DNA of 64,000 nucleotides from Diadophis punctatus similis (lineage: Eukaryota; Chordata; Lepidosauria; Squamata; Dipsadidae). Position 1 is the stretch's first letter; every line of letters begins with the position of its first letter. The DNA lies in the NCBI GenBank assembly GCA_023053685.1, contig JALIGW010000004.1, positions 83,530,535 through 83,594,534 on the forward strand, given 5' to 3'. Under the pieces are notes generated by a model. That model worked only from the letters and a program-made list of their open reading frames with translations. It ran no database searches and had not been told where the DNA came from. Shown piece after piece: positions 1-9,899 of this stretch. Both the position numbers and the translations under genes were made by a program.

Positions 1-160
1 ATTGGATTAGATTAACAGAGTTGGAAGGGACCAACTTTCAGGTCATCTAGTCCAACCCCCTGCCCAAGCAGGAGACCTTACATCTGCCTCTACCTTGGAT
101 CGAACTCACAACCTCCTGATTGCGAGGCAAGAGCTCCACCTCTCGGCCACAGCAGCTGTC
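1..160 (-). mobile_element. tRNA-derived SINE with CR1-like 3' tail
   Basis: Read on the - strand, a tRNA-like head (A-box GGCCGAGAGGTGGAG near 155-140, B-box-like GAGTTCGATCC near 100) is followed by a segment ending GTCCCTTCCAACTCTGTTAATC, the typical end of CR1 LINEs here. The same head-plus-tail fusion is found at 783-925 on the + strand, which shows it is a SINE family and not a chance junction. It may continue beyond the window edge. Non-coding and mobilised in trans by CR1 (family knowledge). Confidence 0.65.
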
Positions 161-280
161 GGGGCATATTAAGGGGGCATATCTTCTTGTATTGATGAAA
201 AAATTATAAATAGTCTTGGAAAGGATAATTTTAGTTTTGCATCCATGAGAGCCTCTCCACTCCTTTGGAAAGCATGCAGA

Positions 281-955
281 GAAGAGCAACAAAGATGATT
301 AGAGGATTGGAGGCTAAAACATATGAAGAACGGTTGCAGGAATTGGGTTATGTCTAGTCTAGTGAAGAGAAGGACCAAGGGTGACATGATAGCAGTCTTC
401 CAATATCTGAGGGGCTGCCACAAAGAAGAGGGGGATCAAGCTATTCTCCAAAGACCCAAAAGCACCTTTGGGATAACCATGATCTGGATGATTTGAGAAC
501 CTCCATAGAGTTCTATTCTCCAATGCATTTGAAGGTAAGACAAGAAGCAACAGACGGAAGCCAATCAAGGAGAGGACCAACCTGGAACTAAGGAAGAATT
601 TCCTGACAGTGAGGACAATTACTCAGTGGAACGGCTTGCCTCCAGAAGTTGCGGGTGCTCCATCAGCGAAGTTTTTTTTTTAAAAAAAATCTGTTTAAAT
701 ATTTTTTTAAAGGGATTGGACAGACACTTGTCTGAAATTGTATGGAGTCTCCTGCTTGAGCAGGGAGTTGGACTAGAAGATCTTTGAGCTGTGGTCTAGA
801 GGTTGAGGTCTTGCCTCACAATCAGGAGGTTGTGAGTTCGATCCTAGGTAGAGGCAGGGGGTTGGACTAGATGACCTGCAAGGTCCCTTCCAATTCTGTT
901 AATCTGTATCTGTATCTCCAAGGTCCCTTCCAACTCTGTTAATCTGTTATTCACG
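281..955 (+). mobile_element. CR1 LINE 3' fragment with nested SINE
   Basis: The + strand matches the last part of the CR1 reverse-transcriptase ORF seen at 22456-23440 (motifs RATKMIRG, TYEE, MKRRTKGDMIAVFQYLRGC), but with frameshifts and an internal A/T-rich insertion near 665-715. The CR1 3' end is split by a tRNA SINE at about 783-925, leaving a short CR1 end again at 926-950. It is a dead copy. Confidence 0.75.
783..925 (+). mobile_element. tRNA SINE with CR1 tail, nested in CR1
   Basis: A tRNA-like head (GTGGTCTAGAGGTTGAG A-box region, GAGTTCGATCCTAGG B-box region) runs directly into GGGGGTTGGACTAGATGACC and the CR1-type end, closed by a short TATCTG repeat. It sits inside another CR1 3' end, so the age order is CR1 first, SINE second. 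Confidence 0.7.
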
Positions 956-1224
956 TCCATCCTCAGTGTGGCTTCTCATGGTGGTTTGATTGCTAAAAGT
1001 TATCTAAGTAACTTGGACCCAGTGAAGCTCTAAGAAGCAATTATTTCTGTTTTTGAAGGACTAGGATAGGTCTGGTTCCCTTGTAGTGAAAATGAGCAAA
1101 TATCTTAAAGTAAATAGTGAGTAATGTTGCAAAGACGAGGTACAGTGGAAAACTTATTCTTAACTGCTCTAATCTTTACTCTTCCTCCTCTTCTCCTCCT
1201 TCATCCACCCGCTGCTTTTTCCAG

Positions 1225-4200
1225 CCAATCTTGGTCTTACTGCAACAGCTGGCATCATCGGAGCCCTCCTCTTAGTAGGATGCTGGTGGCGATTTGGCCT
1301 TGAGATCCCGTGTATGCTAATTGTAGGAGTAGTGCTGGGGTCTCTCGTGTCCTCTGCACTTTTCTTCACTCCAGTAGGTAAGTGGTTGAAACCCTTCTCT
1401 GGTACCGGCTGAAATCTGAACATCTGAGAAGAGGAATAATAGAAAATACTTGTAGCTCGGGTTTTAGATTTCGGCAGTGATTTGCTCTCTGAGTTTGTCC
1501 ATTTAGTTCCCGAGCGTTTTGTTACCAGGCTAGGTAATGTCATCAGCGGGACTTCTTGTCCTATTTTGCTGTAGCTTCAAAAACATTCTTTGATTTCACT
1601 ACATATGGACAGATTTGACCATAGTTTCGACTGGGAAAATGTCACCATCCTAGACCAAGCCATGTCCAAAAACACCAGGGAATTTCTAGAAGCCTGGCAC
1701 TCTGATGAATCAGCCATCCCTAGACACATAGGCATTAACAACATCTACAGACTACGCAAAAGAGACAATCAACCAGCCCAAAAGAGGAGAAAAAGACCCA
1801 AGCACATCTCCACCAGTAATCAGCACCCAGATCAGCATAGATTAACTCCAAGGTTAATATCAGACCAACAATCGAGTGAGCAATACCCCAATCAAGGAAC
1901 TGCCAAAGAGCCATCAATAAACCGCCCAACCAAAGAATTGCGAAGACCGCTTCCACCCACACAGACAGGCAAGACACCAGAATATAAACTGACAGCAAAC
2001 AGCACTCCTTATTAGCACTGATGATGTTATGTAGTATGGTAGTGAAACATCTGCAAGAAAACAAGCAAGCTCAGAGAGCACCAAGGACCCCACAGTTCTC
2101 CTCCTCCCCCCACACCCCTCCCTTCTAGCCCTGATGATGTTACCTAGTTAGGGTAATGAAACGTCTGCAAGTAAACAAGCAAGCTCAGAGAGCTTCATAT
2201 TAAAGCCTGGTACTCTACCACAGGTGCAATTAACAAGCATATTGATTTAAATCCAGCATATGAACACGTAAGAAACCAGATCATTTGAACGACCAATCAA
2301 CAAGTGAACCAATCAGCTTCCCAGAATTTAAATATAGTGCCAAACGAAAACAGACAATCATGCAACCAACTGACCACATCAGCACACAAGACATATATAA
2401 GCTAAAGAGGAATAGGACAAGATACGTCTACTCTAAGTCCCGCTGATGATGTTACCTAGCCTAGTAATGAAATGTTTAGGAGCTAAATGGCAAGCACAGA
2501 GAGCAAATCACTACCAAAATCTTAAAGAGTACAGAAAGTCCTTGATGTACGACCACAACTGAGGTCAAAATTTCTGTTGTTAGGTGTGTTTTGCCCCATT
2601 TTACAATCTTTTTTTGCCTCGGTTGTTAAGTGAACCACTGCAGTTGATAAGTTAGTAACTCGGTTGTTAAGTGAATCTGGCTTCCCCATTGACTTTGCTC
2701 GTCGGAAGGTCTCAAAAGGGGGCCACATGACCCCGGGATATTGCAACCGTCATAAGTATGAGCCAGCTGCCAAGCATCAGAATTTTGATCACATGATCAC
2801 GGGGAGGCTGCAAACGTCGTAACTCTGAAAAATGATCATCAGTCCCTTTTTTCACTGCAGTTGTAACTTTGAACGGTCACTAAATGAACTGTTGTAAGTC
2901 GAGGACTCCCTCTTTAGCCAAAATCTCCACACCTGAGTCACTTTTTAAGGGCAAGTCAACTGTCCTTGAAGCTAAATTATGAAGTTTCTTTTAACTAAGG
3001 CGAGTTATTTTCTTTAGGAAAGGAGATTTCTTTAGGTTGGTCTTTATTTTAGGATTTGACATTTTGGCAATTACTAGGTTACAAATCTTTTTTTTTTTTG
3101 TGGTTCCAGGAGACTACAGAGTTTTTCAAGACGATGCTGTTTTCTGGGTCACCTTCTGTTGCGTTGCCTTGGTGATCCCAGTCATTTTTGTCTGCTGCCC
3201 GAGAGTTGTAAGTACTTCTTGCAGTTGAACACGAATTTTGATTTTCCTGGGCTGGGAGGTGAAGGAGATGCAATGACTGAATTATCTTTAGCAAACTTTG
3301 GCCTTGTGTTTCACAACTGCTCATAAAAAGGCCTTGATCAAGGAAGACTATATTAAAAATGTGAGGATAACTGATGTTGAACTATGGTTATGTTCCCAAC
3401 GGGGGGAAAAAAATCTTGAGATATATGAGAGACTCACCAAATTATCTGCTTTTACTTGTTGTATAAGCAAACGTGTTTTGCTGAAATAAATTTCCATGTG
3501 GAAAATCCAGTTTGATTATATTTTTCACTAATCTCTCTCTGGGATGTGTGTTTGTGTTTTATTTTTATAGTTATAATGTACACTGAAGATAGCAATAGCA
3601 CTTAGCAATAGCACTTAGACTTATATACCGCTTCATAGTGCTTTACAGCCCTCTCTAAGCAGTTTACAGAGTTCAGCCTCTTGCCCCCAACAATCTGGGT
3701 CCTCATTTTACCGACCTCAGAAGGATGGAAGGCTGAGTCAACCTTGAGCCGGTGAGATTTGAACAGCTGAACTGCTGAACTACAGTGCTGCATTTTAACC
3801 ACTGCGCCACCTTGGCATTTAATTTCGTTGTAATGACAGTAAAGTAGAGTAGAGTAGAGTAGAGTAAAGTAAAGTAAAACAAAACAAAACTAACTCCTAA
3901 CTGCTTGATGTTCATCTGAGTATGTAAGTTGAAGGACCATTAAAAAATTTGGAGACCCAATCAGTTGAAAAATTGGTTAATTTTGCCTCTGTTGAACTGA
4001 ATTTCTCAGAACAAACTTGCATGTGAAATCTGGCACCAGTATATACTTTGAATGGCTTTCCTTCCAGAGTACTGTGAAATAAAACGGGCACCAGTCTTAA
4101 AAGCATTTGTGTTCTTTCTCTTAGCTCAACATCTTGACGTGTGGGATTGTCGGTTCCTACACTGTAGTGTTGGCCACAGCATGTTACATCTACACCAGCC

Positions 4201-5464
4201 TCTCTTACATTGGCATAGATCTACTCCGGAGGATTCTGAATGAAGACTTCAAGAGAACTTACACCAGTGTGCCCTTCCAACCTAATGGTAAGCTTTGAGA
4301 GGCGAAGTTGGGTGCCTGGTGGGTCAGACTCACCAATGAGGGCATCTGGAGCAAGACTGTGACATCTCTTTCTCTAAAGACCATGGAGAACCAATGGAAG
4401 TTGAGGGGAAATAATGGAAGCAGTGAAGATGGACTTAGCTTGAACGGTTTTGAAGTCTATGGAGATTCTCAGTCATCCAGGTTGTCTCAAAGGTGCTTTT
4501 TCAAAAGGCACCTGGACTTTGTGGTTTTTTTCCTTGAAGACATTTCACTTCTCATCCAAGAACTGAAGAAACCTCTTGGATGAGAAGTGAAACGTCTTCA
4601 AGGAAAAACCAGAAAGTCCAGCTGCCTCTTGAAAAAAGCACCTTTGGGAAAACCACGACCTGGATAGCGGAGAATCTCCATAGACGTTCCATGGTGCACC
4701 ATCCACAAAATAAGATGGCTTGGTTCCATGGTGAGGTGCCCATCGCAAATTGGTCTCCATGCCTCCAATTCAGCACTTGGCTAATGCATTTCCAAAGGCC
4801 ACCCAGACTTTCTAGGCAATCTCAATGTCTGAGGATAAAATCTTTTAAAAAAACACCCAAAGTGGAGCCTAGTAGATTGAGGTGTTTAGTAAATTTAGAG
4901 TGTTCGCTTATTTGTTAGCTTTTTTGAAAGCTGATTTATATAGGTAATCCTTGACTTGAGCCCAACATTTCTGTTGTAAAGTCAGACATTTGCTAGGTTT
5001 TACTACCTTTTTTGCCCCAGTTGTTAAGCGAAGAAGCTTCTTGGATGAGAAGCGAAACATCTTCAAGGGAAAAACCAAGGAAGTCCAGTTGCCTTTTGAG
5101 AAAGGCAGCTTCAAGGAAGCCTGGATAAACAAATAGACCTTTGGACTTAAAAGAAAAGGGGTGGTAAAAACATTCTAACGCCGTGTGGCTTCATCTTGTA
5201 GATATTATCCTCCTGGCCGTTTGGACTATGCTAGCACTCGGAGGAATCACCGTTCAGTTGCGCCGAGAAAGACACGAGGCTCCTTTCCCACCACACCCGT
5301 ATCGGTTATGGAAGCGTGAGAGAGAGCGCAGAGTCACCAATGTCCTGGATCCCAGCCACCATGTCCCTCCCTTGCGAGAAAGGATCCATAATAAGCTCTC
5401 CCAGATCAAGGACCTCTTTCAGAAAGAGCAGGCAGCAGGCGAAAGTACGCCGCTACTCTTATAA
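1225..5464 (+). CDS. TM7SF3: Transmembrane 7 superfamily member 3 (3' part of gene, last four coding exons)
   Basis: Coding exons are 1225-1377, 3110-3207, 4125-4287 and 5202-5464, all with AG/GT borders and compatible phases (2/1, 2/0, 0/1, 2/stop). They encode the C-terminal ~225 residues of a protein usually near 570. Five hydrophobic helices are visible: two in the first exon (GIIGALLLVGCWW; MLIVGVVLGSLVSSALFF), one each in the others (VTFCCVALVIPVIFVCC; IVGSYTVVLATACYIY; IILLAVWTMLALGGI). The cytosolic tail ends in FQKEQAAGESTPLLL, which I recognise as TM7SF3. TM7SF3 is a seven-helix membrane protein linked to cell survival under stress. The 5' exons lie left of the window. The gene converges on FGFR1OP2, as in human 12p11. 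Introns hold a Penelope-like element, a MITE and a SINE. Confidence 0.94.
2015..2053 (+). ncRNA. Hammerhead ribozyme-like motif, Penelope type (copy A1)
   Basis: Core elements in order: GCA (stem I 5' side, 2015-2017), CTGATGA (2018-2024), a stem II region, GAAAC (2043-2047), ATC (2048-2050), TGC (2051-2053, pairs with GCA). The spacing and core match the type I hammerhead consensus CUGANGA / GAAA / NUH. Stem II here is imperfect (GUUAUG versus GGUAGU), so activity of this copy is doubtful. It begins on the last base of the ORF stop codon. Confidence 0.5.
2131..2168 (+). ncRNA. Hammerhead ribozyme-like motif, Penelope type (copy A2)
   Basis: CTGATGA (2131-2137), stem II GTTACC / GGTAAT closing a short loop, GAAAC (2158-2162), GTC (2163-2165), TGC (2166-2168). 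This is the best A-type core in the window. Stem III would be the palindrome ACGT, too short to form within one molecule but able to pair in a dimer, as described for Penelope hammerheads. The stem I pair next to the core is a mismatch (C/U). Confidence 0.55.
2443..2480 (+). ncRNA. Degenerate hammerhead-like motif (copy A3)
   Basis: CTGATGA at 2443-2449 and GTTACCTAGCCTAGTAAT follow the A pattern, but the 3' core reads GAAAT-GTT, so the cleavage triplet is lost. It marks a third copy of the terminal repeat of the Penelope-like element. Confidence 0.4.
2537..2912 (+). mobile_element. MITE family A (TA-flanked, terminal inverted repeats), copy 1
   Basis: About 376 bp beginning AGTCCTTGATGTACGACCAC and ending GTTGTAAGTCGAGGACTCC, the two ends being inverted repeats. 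The interior is the shared family text (GTTAAGTGAATCTGGCTTCC, TTGATCACATGATCACGGGG). About 14 copies lie in this window. Length, inverted ends and TA at the outer edge suggest a non-autonomous Tc1/mariner-type element. Confidence 0.75.
3590..3818 (-). mobile_element. Sauria-type SINE
   Basis: Read on the - strand: GGTGGCGCAGTGGTTAAAATG (A-box region), a head ending near TTCAAATCTCACCGGC, then AAGGTTGACTCAGCCTTCC, ACCCAGATTGTTGGGGGCAA and a TATATAAGTCTAAGTGCTATTG tail. This is the tRNA-headed, BovB-tailed squamate SINE structure. Four further copies occur at 13538, 31108, 35358 and 36752. Confidence 0.8.
3820..3900. repeat. LINE-tail-like sequence with (TAGAG/TAAAG)n microsatellite
   Basis: AATTTCGTTGTAATGACAGTAAAG resembles the 3' tail also seen at 49571 and 19985. 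It runs straight into about ten pentamers (TAGAG then TAAAG then AACAA). It is an example of a simple repeat growing from a retroelement tail. Confidence 0.6.
4455..4720. mobile_element. Repeat family B element with hammerhead-like core (palindromic)
   Basis: Left half is the reverse complement form (GTCTCAAAGGTGC...TTGAAGACATTTC), right half the forward form (GATGAGAAGTGAAACGTCTTC...CACCTTTGGG). The two halves meet near 4565, giving a long inverted repeat. It lies in the last TM7SF3 intron. Outer ends read TCTATGGAGATTCTCAGTCATCC and its complement. Confidence 0.65.
4560..4599 (+). ncRNA. Hammerhead ribozyme-like motif, family B (copy B1)
   Basis: GAA (4560-4562), CTGAAGA (4563-4569), stem II region ACCTCT/AGAAGT, GAAAC (4589-4593), GTC (4594-4596), TTC (4597-4599, pairs with GAA). 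All catalytic positions of CUGANGA / GAAA / GUC are present; position 7 of the core is free to vary in hammerheads. Stem II has one or two weak pairs in this copy. Confidence 0.5.
5028..5130 (+). mobile_element. Repeat family B fragment
   Basis: GCTTCTTGGATGAGAAGC hairpin, GAAAC (5053-5057), ATC, TTC, then AAACCAAGGAAGTCCAGTTGCC, the family's downstream text. The 5' core CTGAAGA is damaged (GCGAAGA). It ends about 70 bp before the final TM7SF3 exon. Confidence 0.55.
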
Positions 5465-7820
5465 ACTGATTTCACGGATGGGAAGACTTGAGAAACGTGG
5501 ATGGACACCTTGTGGGATGGGGCCCGGAAGCCAAGGACTTTCTCAGTGGTCTTTTCCACCTCCATCAAAGTGGAGAAGAATCCACGGTTGTCCAAGACAA
5601 ATCTAGTTGTATTTTGTTTTCAAGTGCTGTGGCAGCCAGGAACTTTTTGTCTGTCATTTTAATCTTTGATAGAAAAAAAAAACGTGTAAAGTTATTGGGG
5701 ACAGGAAGGGTAGAATAGAAAGGTAGATGAATAAGCCGAGTGTGTAACTTTAAAACTTCAGAGCCCTGAGACAGAAAATGATAATTTCAGATTCACAGGC
5801 TTGTCAGTCCCAAAAGGCAACCCCTTTAAGGGGAAATTTAGTTTCTGAACAGGGTTGTGCAGTGTTGGGGAAGGAAAAAATATATTAATTGTGGCCTTTG
5901 TACTCTTAGGCACTAACTTGGATGATCAGTGCTAGTAAATAACAGGCTTCAATTGTCAAGCAGCACTAAAAATGGAATTTTCCTTGGATTGTGTTTACTA
6001 GTTGTGTGTGACAAAACATTTTGACTTTGAGATAGGGAAGAAGGGGTGGGTTTTCTCAAAGCCTGTAGCAAAACTCTCCTTAAAAAAAAAAGGATAGAAA
6101 AGTGAATGATCTCTAGAATCGAGTGCTTTTTTTTTTTTTAAAAAAAGAAAGAATAACCATGTAATATATCTAAGGCGTTTTAACAGTAGTCCATTTTCAG
6201 ATTGGGCTGCTGTTTGTTAAGAATTAATTGGCTCTAAAATATTTTTCTCTCATTATTTTTATAAGATAAAAAAACTAGTACGTTGAAGCATCTTTTGATA
6301 CTTCGGTTGAAAAAAATGTAAAAAAAAAAAGCCCATGAAGTCAATTTATTTCTTACAGTAAGCAGAAGGCATTAGGCAACCTGCTGTACAAGGGGCAAGA
6401 TAGTCTTAAATCATGATTTAATGCTGTTTCTCTTATCTCCTGTGGTTTATATTCAGGGAAACCAGGTCCTTTTCAAATTGAGCATACCTATGTAAGGTTA
6501 GTGGTGTAGATCCAAATCCCAAATTATTTTACCCTGATTATTCTGAACAGCTATTCAGAGATCATTCCTGCAATTTTGGAGAACAAACAAGTGACCCAGG
6601 GCAAGAGAACGGCTCAGTTTTTATTTATTATGGAGAAAAAAAACATGTAAATGTTATATTTTGCTCAGTTGTGGAAATGTATTGAGAAATCCCCCCTTTT
6701 AATTGGGATTTTATGATGTTTCTAAACTGTGGAACTAAGTTCCCGAATCTTCTGAAGGTCTGGAACTTAAATTTTCCTGAGATAAAATTTTCCTTTTTCC
6801 CAGTTGTGAAAGCTATTCCTATAAATTGAATAGGCTTACAGACTTAATGGTAGCCTTAAAATGTTTTTCCCCCTAGTGCAGATGGGCAGTGTTTACGAGA
6901 TGAGGAAACTTATTTTTTCATCTCCCTTTTCTGTTTTAAAACTATTTATTGTGTTGATCGTTAAGCCAGTGTTTCTCAACCGTGGCAGTATGAAAATGTG
7001 TGGACTTCAACTCCCAGAATTCCCTAGCCAGCGTTGCTGGCTATGGAATTCTGGGAGTTGAAGTCCACACATCTTCAAACTGCCACGGTTGAGAAACACT
7101 AATTTAAGCTGTTGAAACTCCATGTAATTGGGAACAGAGATTGGAAAACAGTGTCTAAAATGGGTCGAATAGCACAAATTGCAGTGATTTTTCCATCCAG
7201 CCAAGAGATTTATTTTTCAAGTGAGAAAACAAGTGCCTAGCCAAACCAGCCAGGCCTGTTATATCTTCCATTCAAGGGATATGTGATACGCCTTCTATTT
7301 TTTCTTGGTGCAGAAAAGCCGCCGTTTATTGCTTTGCTAACTCACCCTTTGTGTCCACATAGGTGACAGATAAGAGGCTGCAGAACAGTGCGTGCTGTAT
7401 TGTACGTGTCAAGATAGTCCTGAAATTTTTTTTCAGACCGGTTATCTATGTTGTGTCTTTCTGCCGCCTTATGGTCTGAAACAGTTCAGCGGATGGCAGT
7501 GATGGTTGGCAGTTTTTGAAGATCTAAAGCCATTCTTGTATTTGACCTTCAAAAAGTGTAAACCTCAAATCATTTTAAATGCAAGCAGTAGATTGGATAA
7601 AGGGGCATGTCCATAATTGGTAGCAGCTATTCATAGGTCAGCTGTATTTTAAGGTTGAAAAGTGAAGATAATCAACAGTTTCATAAGCAGGCTACTTTTT
7701 AGTGCTGAGATGAATTGCCATGTTTGATGGCATGGTACTCAGGAATCAAACAATTAGCTATTTTATAATTGACAATACAAGAAACAAAACAAGTCACCCA
7801 ATTCCTTTTTATAATAAACG
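5465..7820 (+). other. TM7SF3: TM7SF3 3' untranslated region (approximate)
   Basis: After the TM7SF3 stop the sequence is AT-rich and mostly unique, with no ORF of note, apart from the hAT palindrome at 6967-7101. AATAAA at 7813-7818 is one possible polyadenylation signal. The true 3' end cannot be fixed from sequence alone. Confidence 0.4.
6967..7101. mobile_element. Palindromic hAT-type MITE
   Basis: Starts CAGTGTTTCTCAACCGTGGCAG and ends in its near-exact complement. Both arms contain GTGTGGACTTCAACTCCCAG, so nearly the whole 135 bp folds back. Flanks are similar 8-mers (CGTTAAGC and ATTTAAGC), fitting hAT target duplication. Related palindromes are at 34409 and 43598, with remnants near 13265, 47015 and 51835. 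Confidence 0.75.
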
Positions 7821-8485
7821 CTAAGTTTAAAATGGAAGTGAGAGCTGAGTGATTTTTCTTCTACAGTGCTATCCCTCTTTCCTTTTATCTAAAGAGACTT
7901 AATGTTGGCCAGTCCAGAAGAAGAGCAAAGTGTTCAAAGCCACCTTGATATTCCAAAGGAACCACAGAAATAAAGTGGCTATTTGACTCATTTGGGTTTT
8001 ATTTAGGAAAAACCTCCATGGTAGGACAAATGTATAAAAGGCTCCAACTGGCATCGGGTCTCTTAACACACCTACAATGGCCACAGCGGTGTGTGCTGCT
8101 TTTTCTACTTTGTGCACTAAGCAGGGCTGATCTAACCAGCATTGAAGGTACAAGAGAAGATCCTGATTATTTTGCCTAGCCTCCCAAAGGCAAGACTTCA
8201 TATTCCCTTACCAAATTTCCAAGAACCTTTCTACAACTAACAGTGGTCCTTGAATGTGAAGACCAAACCAGCAAGGCTGTTTCCTGACTGATAAAACAGA
8301 TACCACAGAAGATTCAGGGTTACATTTTGCACTGTATAGTAAGGGAAGGGTGAGGCCAAGGCAAGGTTCACCAACAGGATCCCAAGGCCTTCTATCAACG
8401 GGTGAGGGTGAAAGATTTGTATTGCTCCTTCACATTTTTTGCTGCTGAAATTCAGGAAGGCTCCGGGAGGCCACGAAATTATATG
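7110..8485. other. No recognisable gene
   Basis: Mostly unique-looking AT-rich sequence between the TM7SF3 3' region and an L2 fragment. No ORF with family features and no clear repeat was seen. Part of it may be TM7SF3 3' untranslated sequence. Confidence 0.4.
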
Positions 8486-8489
8486 TAAG

Positions 8490-9325
8490 GGTTTTATGTA
8501 ACATTTGAGCTAACTTAACGGGTTCGCAATTTGGGAGTCCTCCTAGATCCACAGCTAAAATTAGATCAGCACCTTGCAGCTGTGGCTAGGGGGGCTTTTG
8601 CACAGGTTCGCCTGGTGCACCAATTGCGACCATACTTGGAGACGGAGGCTCTGCTCACGGCCACTCACGCCCTTGTCACCTCCCGATTGGAATACTGTTA
8701 ATGCGCTCTACATGGGGCTACCCTTGAAGAGTATTCGGAGACTTCAACTGGTGCAAAATGCGGCTGCGTGTGCTGTGGTGGGTGTTTCAAGATACACCCA
8801 CGTAACACCTATACTCCGCCAGCTGCATTGGCTGCCCATTGGTCTCCAGGTACAATTCAAGGTGTTGATCATCATCTTTAAAGCCCTACATGGCTTAGGA
8901 CCAGGTTACCTCCGGGACCGCATCCTACCTCATACTTCCCTTCGACCGGTCAGGTCCCAGAGTGGGTCTCCTCCAGGTCCCGTCAACCAAACAGTGCCGA
9001 CTGGCGGGGCCTAGGGGGAGGGCCTTCTCTGTAGGGGCCCCTGCTCTCTGGAATCAATTTCCCCCAGAGGTCTGAATCATCCCCACCCTGCTGGCCTTCC
9101 GAAAAGCCATTAAGACATGGCTCTTCCTGCAGGCGGGGTGATTTTGAGACGACCTTGCATCTGACGTCTCCCCCATGTATGTATGATGTTATATGTTTTT
9201 TTTAATTGTTTAAAATTGTTTTTAATGATTTGTTTGATATTCCTTAAAATGTTGTATGCCACCCTGAGTCCTGAGGGAGTAGGGCGGCATAGAAGAACCT
9301 CAAATAAATAAATAAACTTAGCTCG
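8490..9325 (+). mobile_element. L2-like LINE 3' fragment
   Basis: Translation (with one premature stop and frame changes) gives NLGVLLDPQLKLDQHL, TSRLEYCNALYMGLPL, RRLQLVQNAAACAV, ILRQLHWLPI and ALHGLGPGYLRD, the conserved C-terminal reverse-transcriptase region of L2/CR1-group LINEs. The 3' end reads GCCACCCTGAGTCC...GGGCGGCATA followed by an (AAATA)n tail. Not a host gene. Matching L2 tails are at 31965 and 41305. Confidence 0.8.
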
Positions 9326-9599
9326 GGAGGGGCATTACTAGGTGGATAGAAGCAAAAGTTGAAATCTACGATAATCGTGAGATTTCTTCCCTTTAGAAAA
9401 AGGCAAGCACATAGGTTCATGAGAAGTGTGTCCTTCACTGCTGCTGAACTGCTCTCTAGTTAGTGGATCACTAGCAACAAAGTATTTGCACACCAAAAGG
9501 TATTTGGGAATGTTGAATACATTATCATGAATTGTAAATTATGGATCCTTAGTGCCTTCTGAGCTTGGCTGTTTTCTTGCAGTTTCATTATGCCAAAAA

Positions 9600-9700
9600 G
9601 GTAACATCATCAGTGATCATGTTACCTAGTTTTGGTAATGAAACATCTGCAAAAAAAACCAACAACAACCCAAGCTCAGAGAGAACCAAGGGCCCTTCTT
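9600..9700 (+). mobile_element. Penelope-like terminal repeat remnant (A type)
   Basis: AGTGATCATGTTACCTAGTT, GGTAATGAAACATCTGC and an A-rich CCAACAACAACCCAAGCTCAGAGAG follow the family A pattern. The 5' core is mutated (GTGATCA for CTGATGA), so it is unlikely to be an active ribozyme. Confidence 0.55.
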
Positions 9701-9899
9701 TTTAACTCTGAGCTATGAATATTCTCCTTTAGCAGAACTGTAAGTTGCTTTGTTTGAAAAGCTGCATGCAATTATGATTGAAGGAACCCCATAGTCCACT
9801 TTGTGGACTTTTCTGTTATGCAATTCCCCCCCACCCACCTATACTTAGATTGAAAAGTCCAACTGTAATTGGCTTTGATTTATCCTTCTATCTTCCACC

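Larger units (their letters stand above)
1580..2515 (+). mobile_element. Penelope-like retroelement 3' part (GIY-YIG ORF end plus ribozyme-bearing repeat)
   Basis: The ORF at 1590-2015 reads HSFDWENVTILDQA and NTREFLEAWHSDESAI, the pattern of the C-terminal end of GIY-YIG endonuclease domains in Penelope-like elements, including the conserved Glu of REFLEAW. A basic, low-complexity tail follows and then a stop at 2013-2015. Directly after it come three spaced copies (2015, 2131, 2443) of a GATGATGTTACC... unit carrying a hammerhead core. The reverse transcriptase domain is not present, so this is a 5'-truncated copy inside a TM7SF3 intron. Identification rests on motif memory; a profile search for GIY-YIG would settle it. 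Confidence 0.65.

Noticed and set aside
8574..9014. 146-residue open frame as a host gene
   Set aside because: Matches the L2-type reverse-transcriptase end; neighbouring frames continue the same domain.
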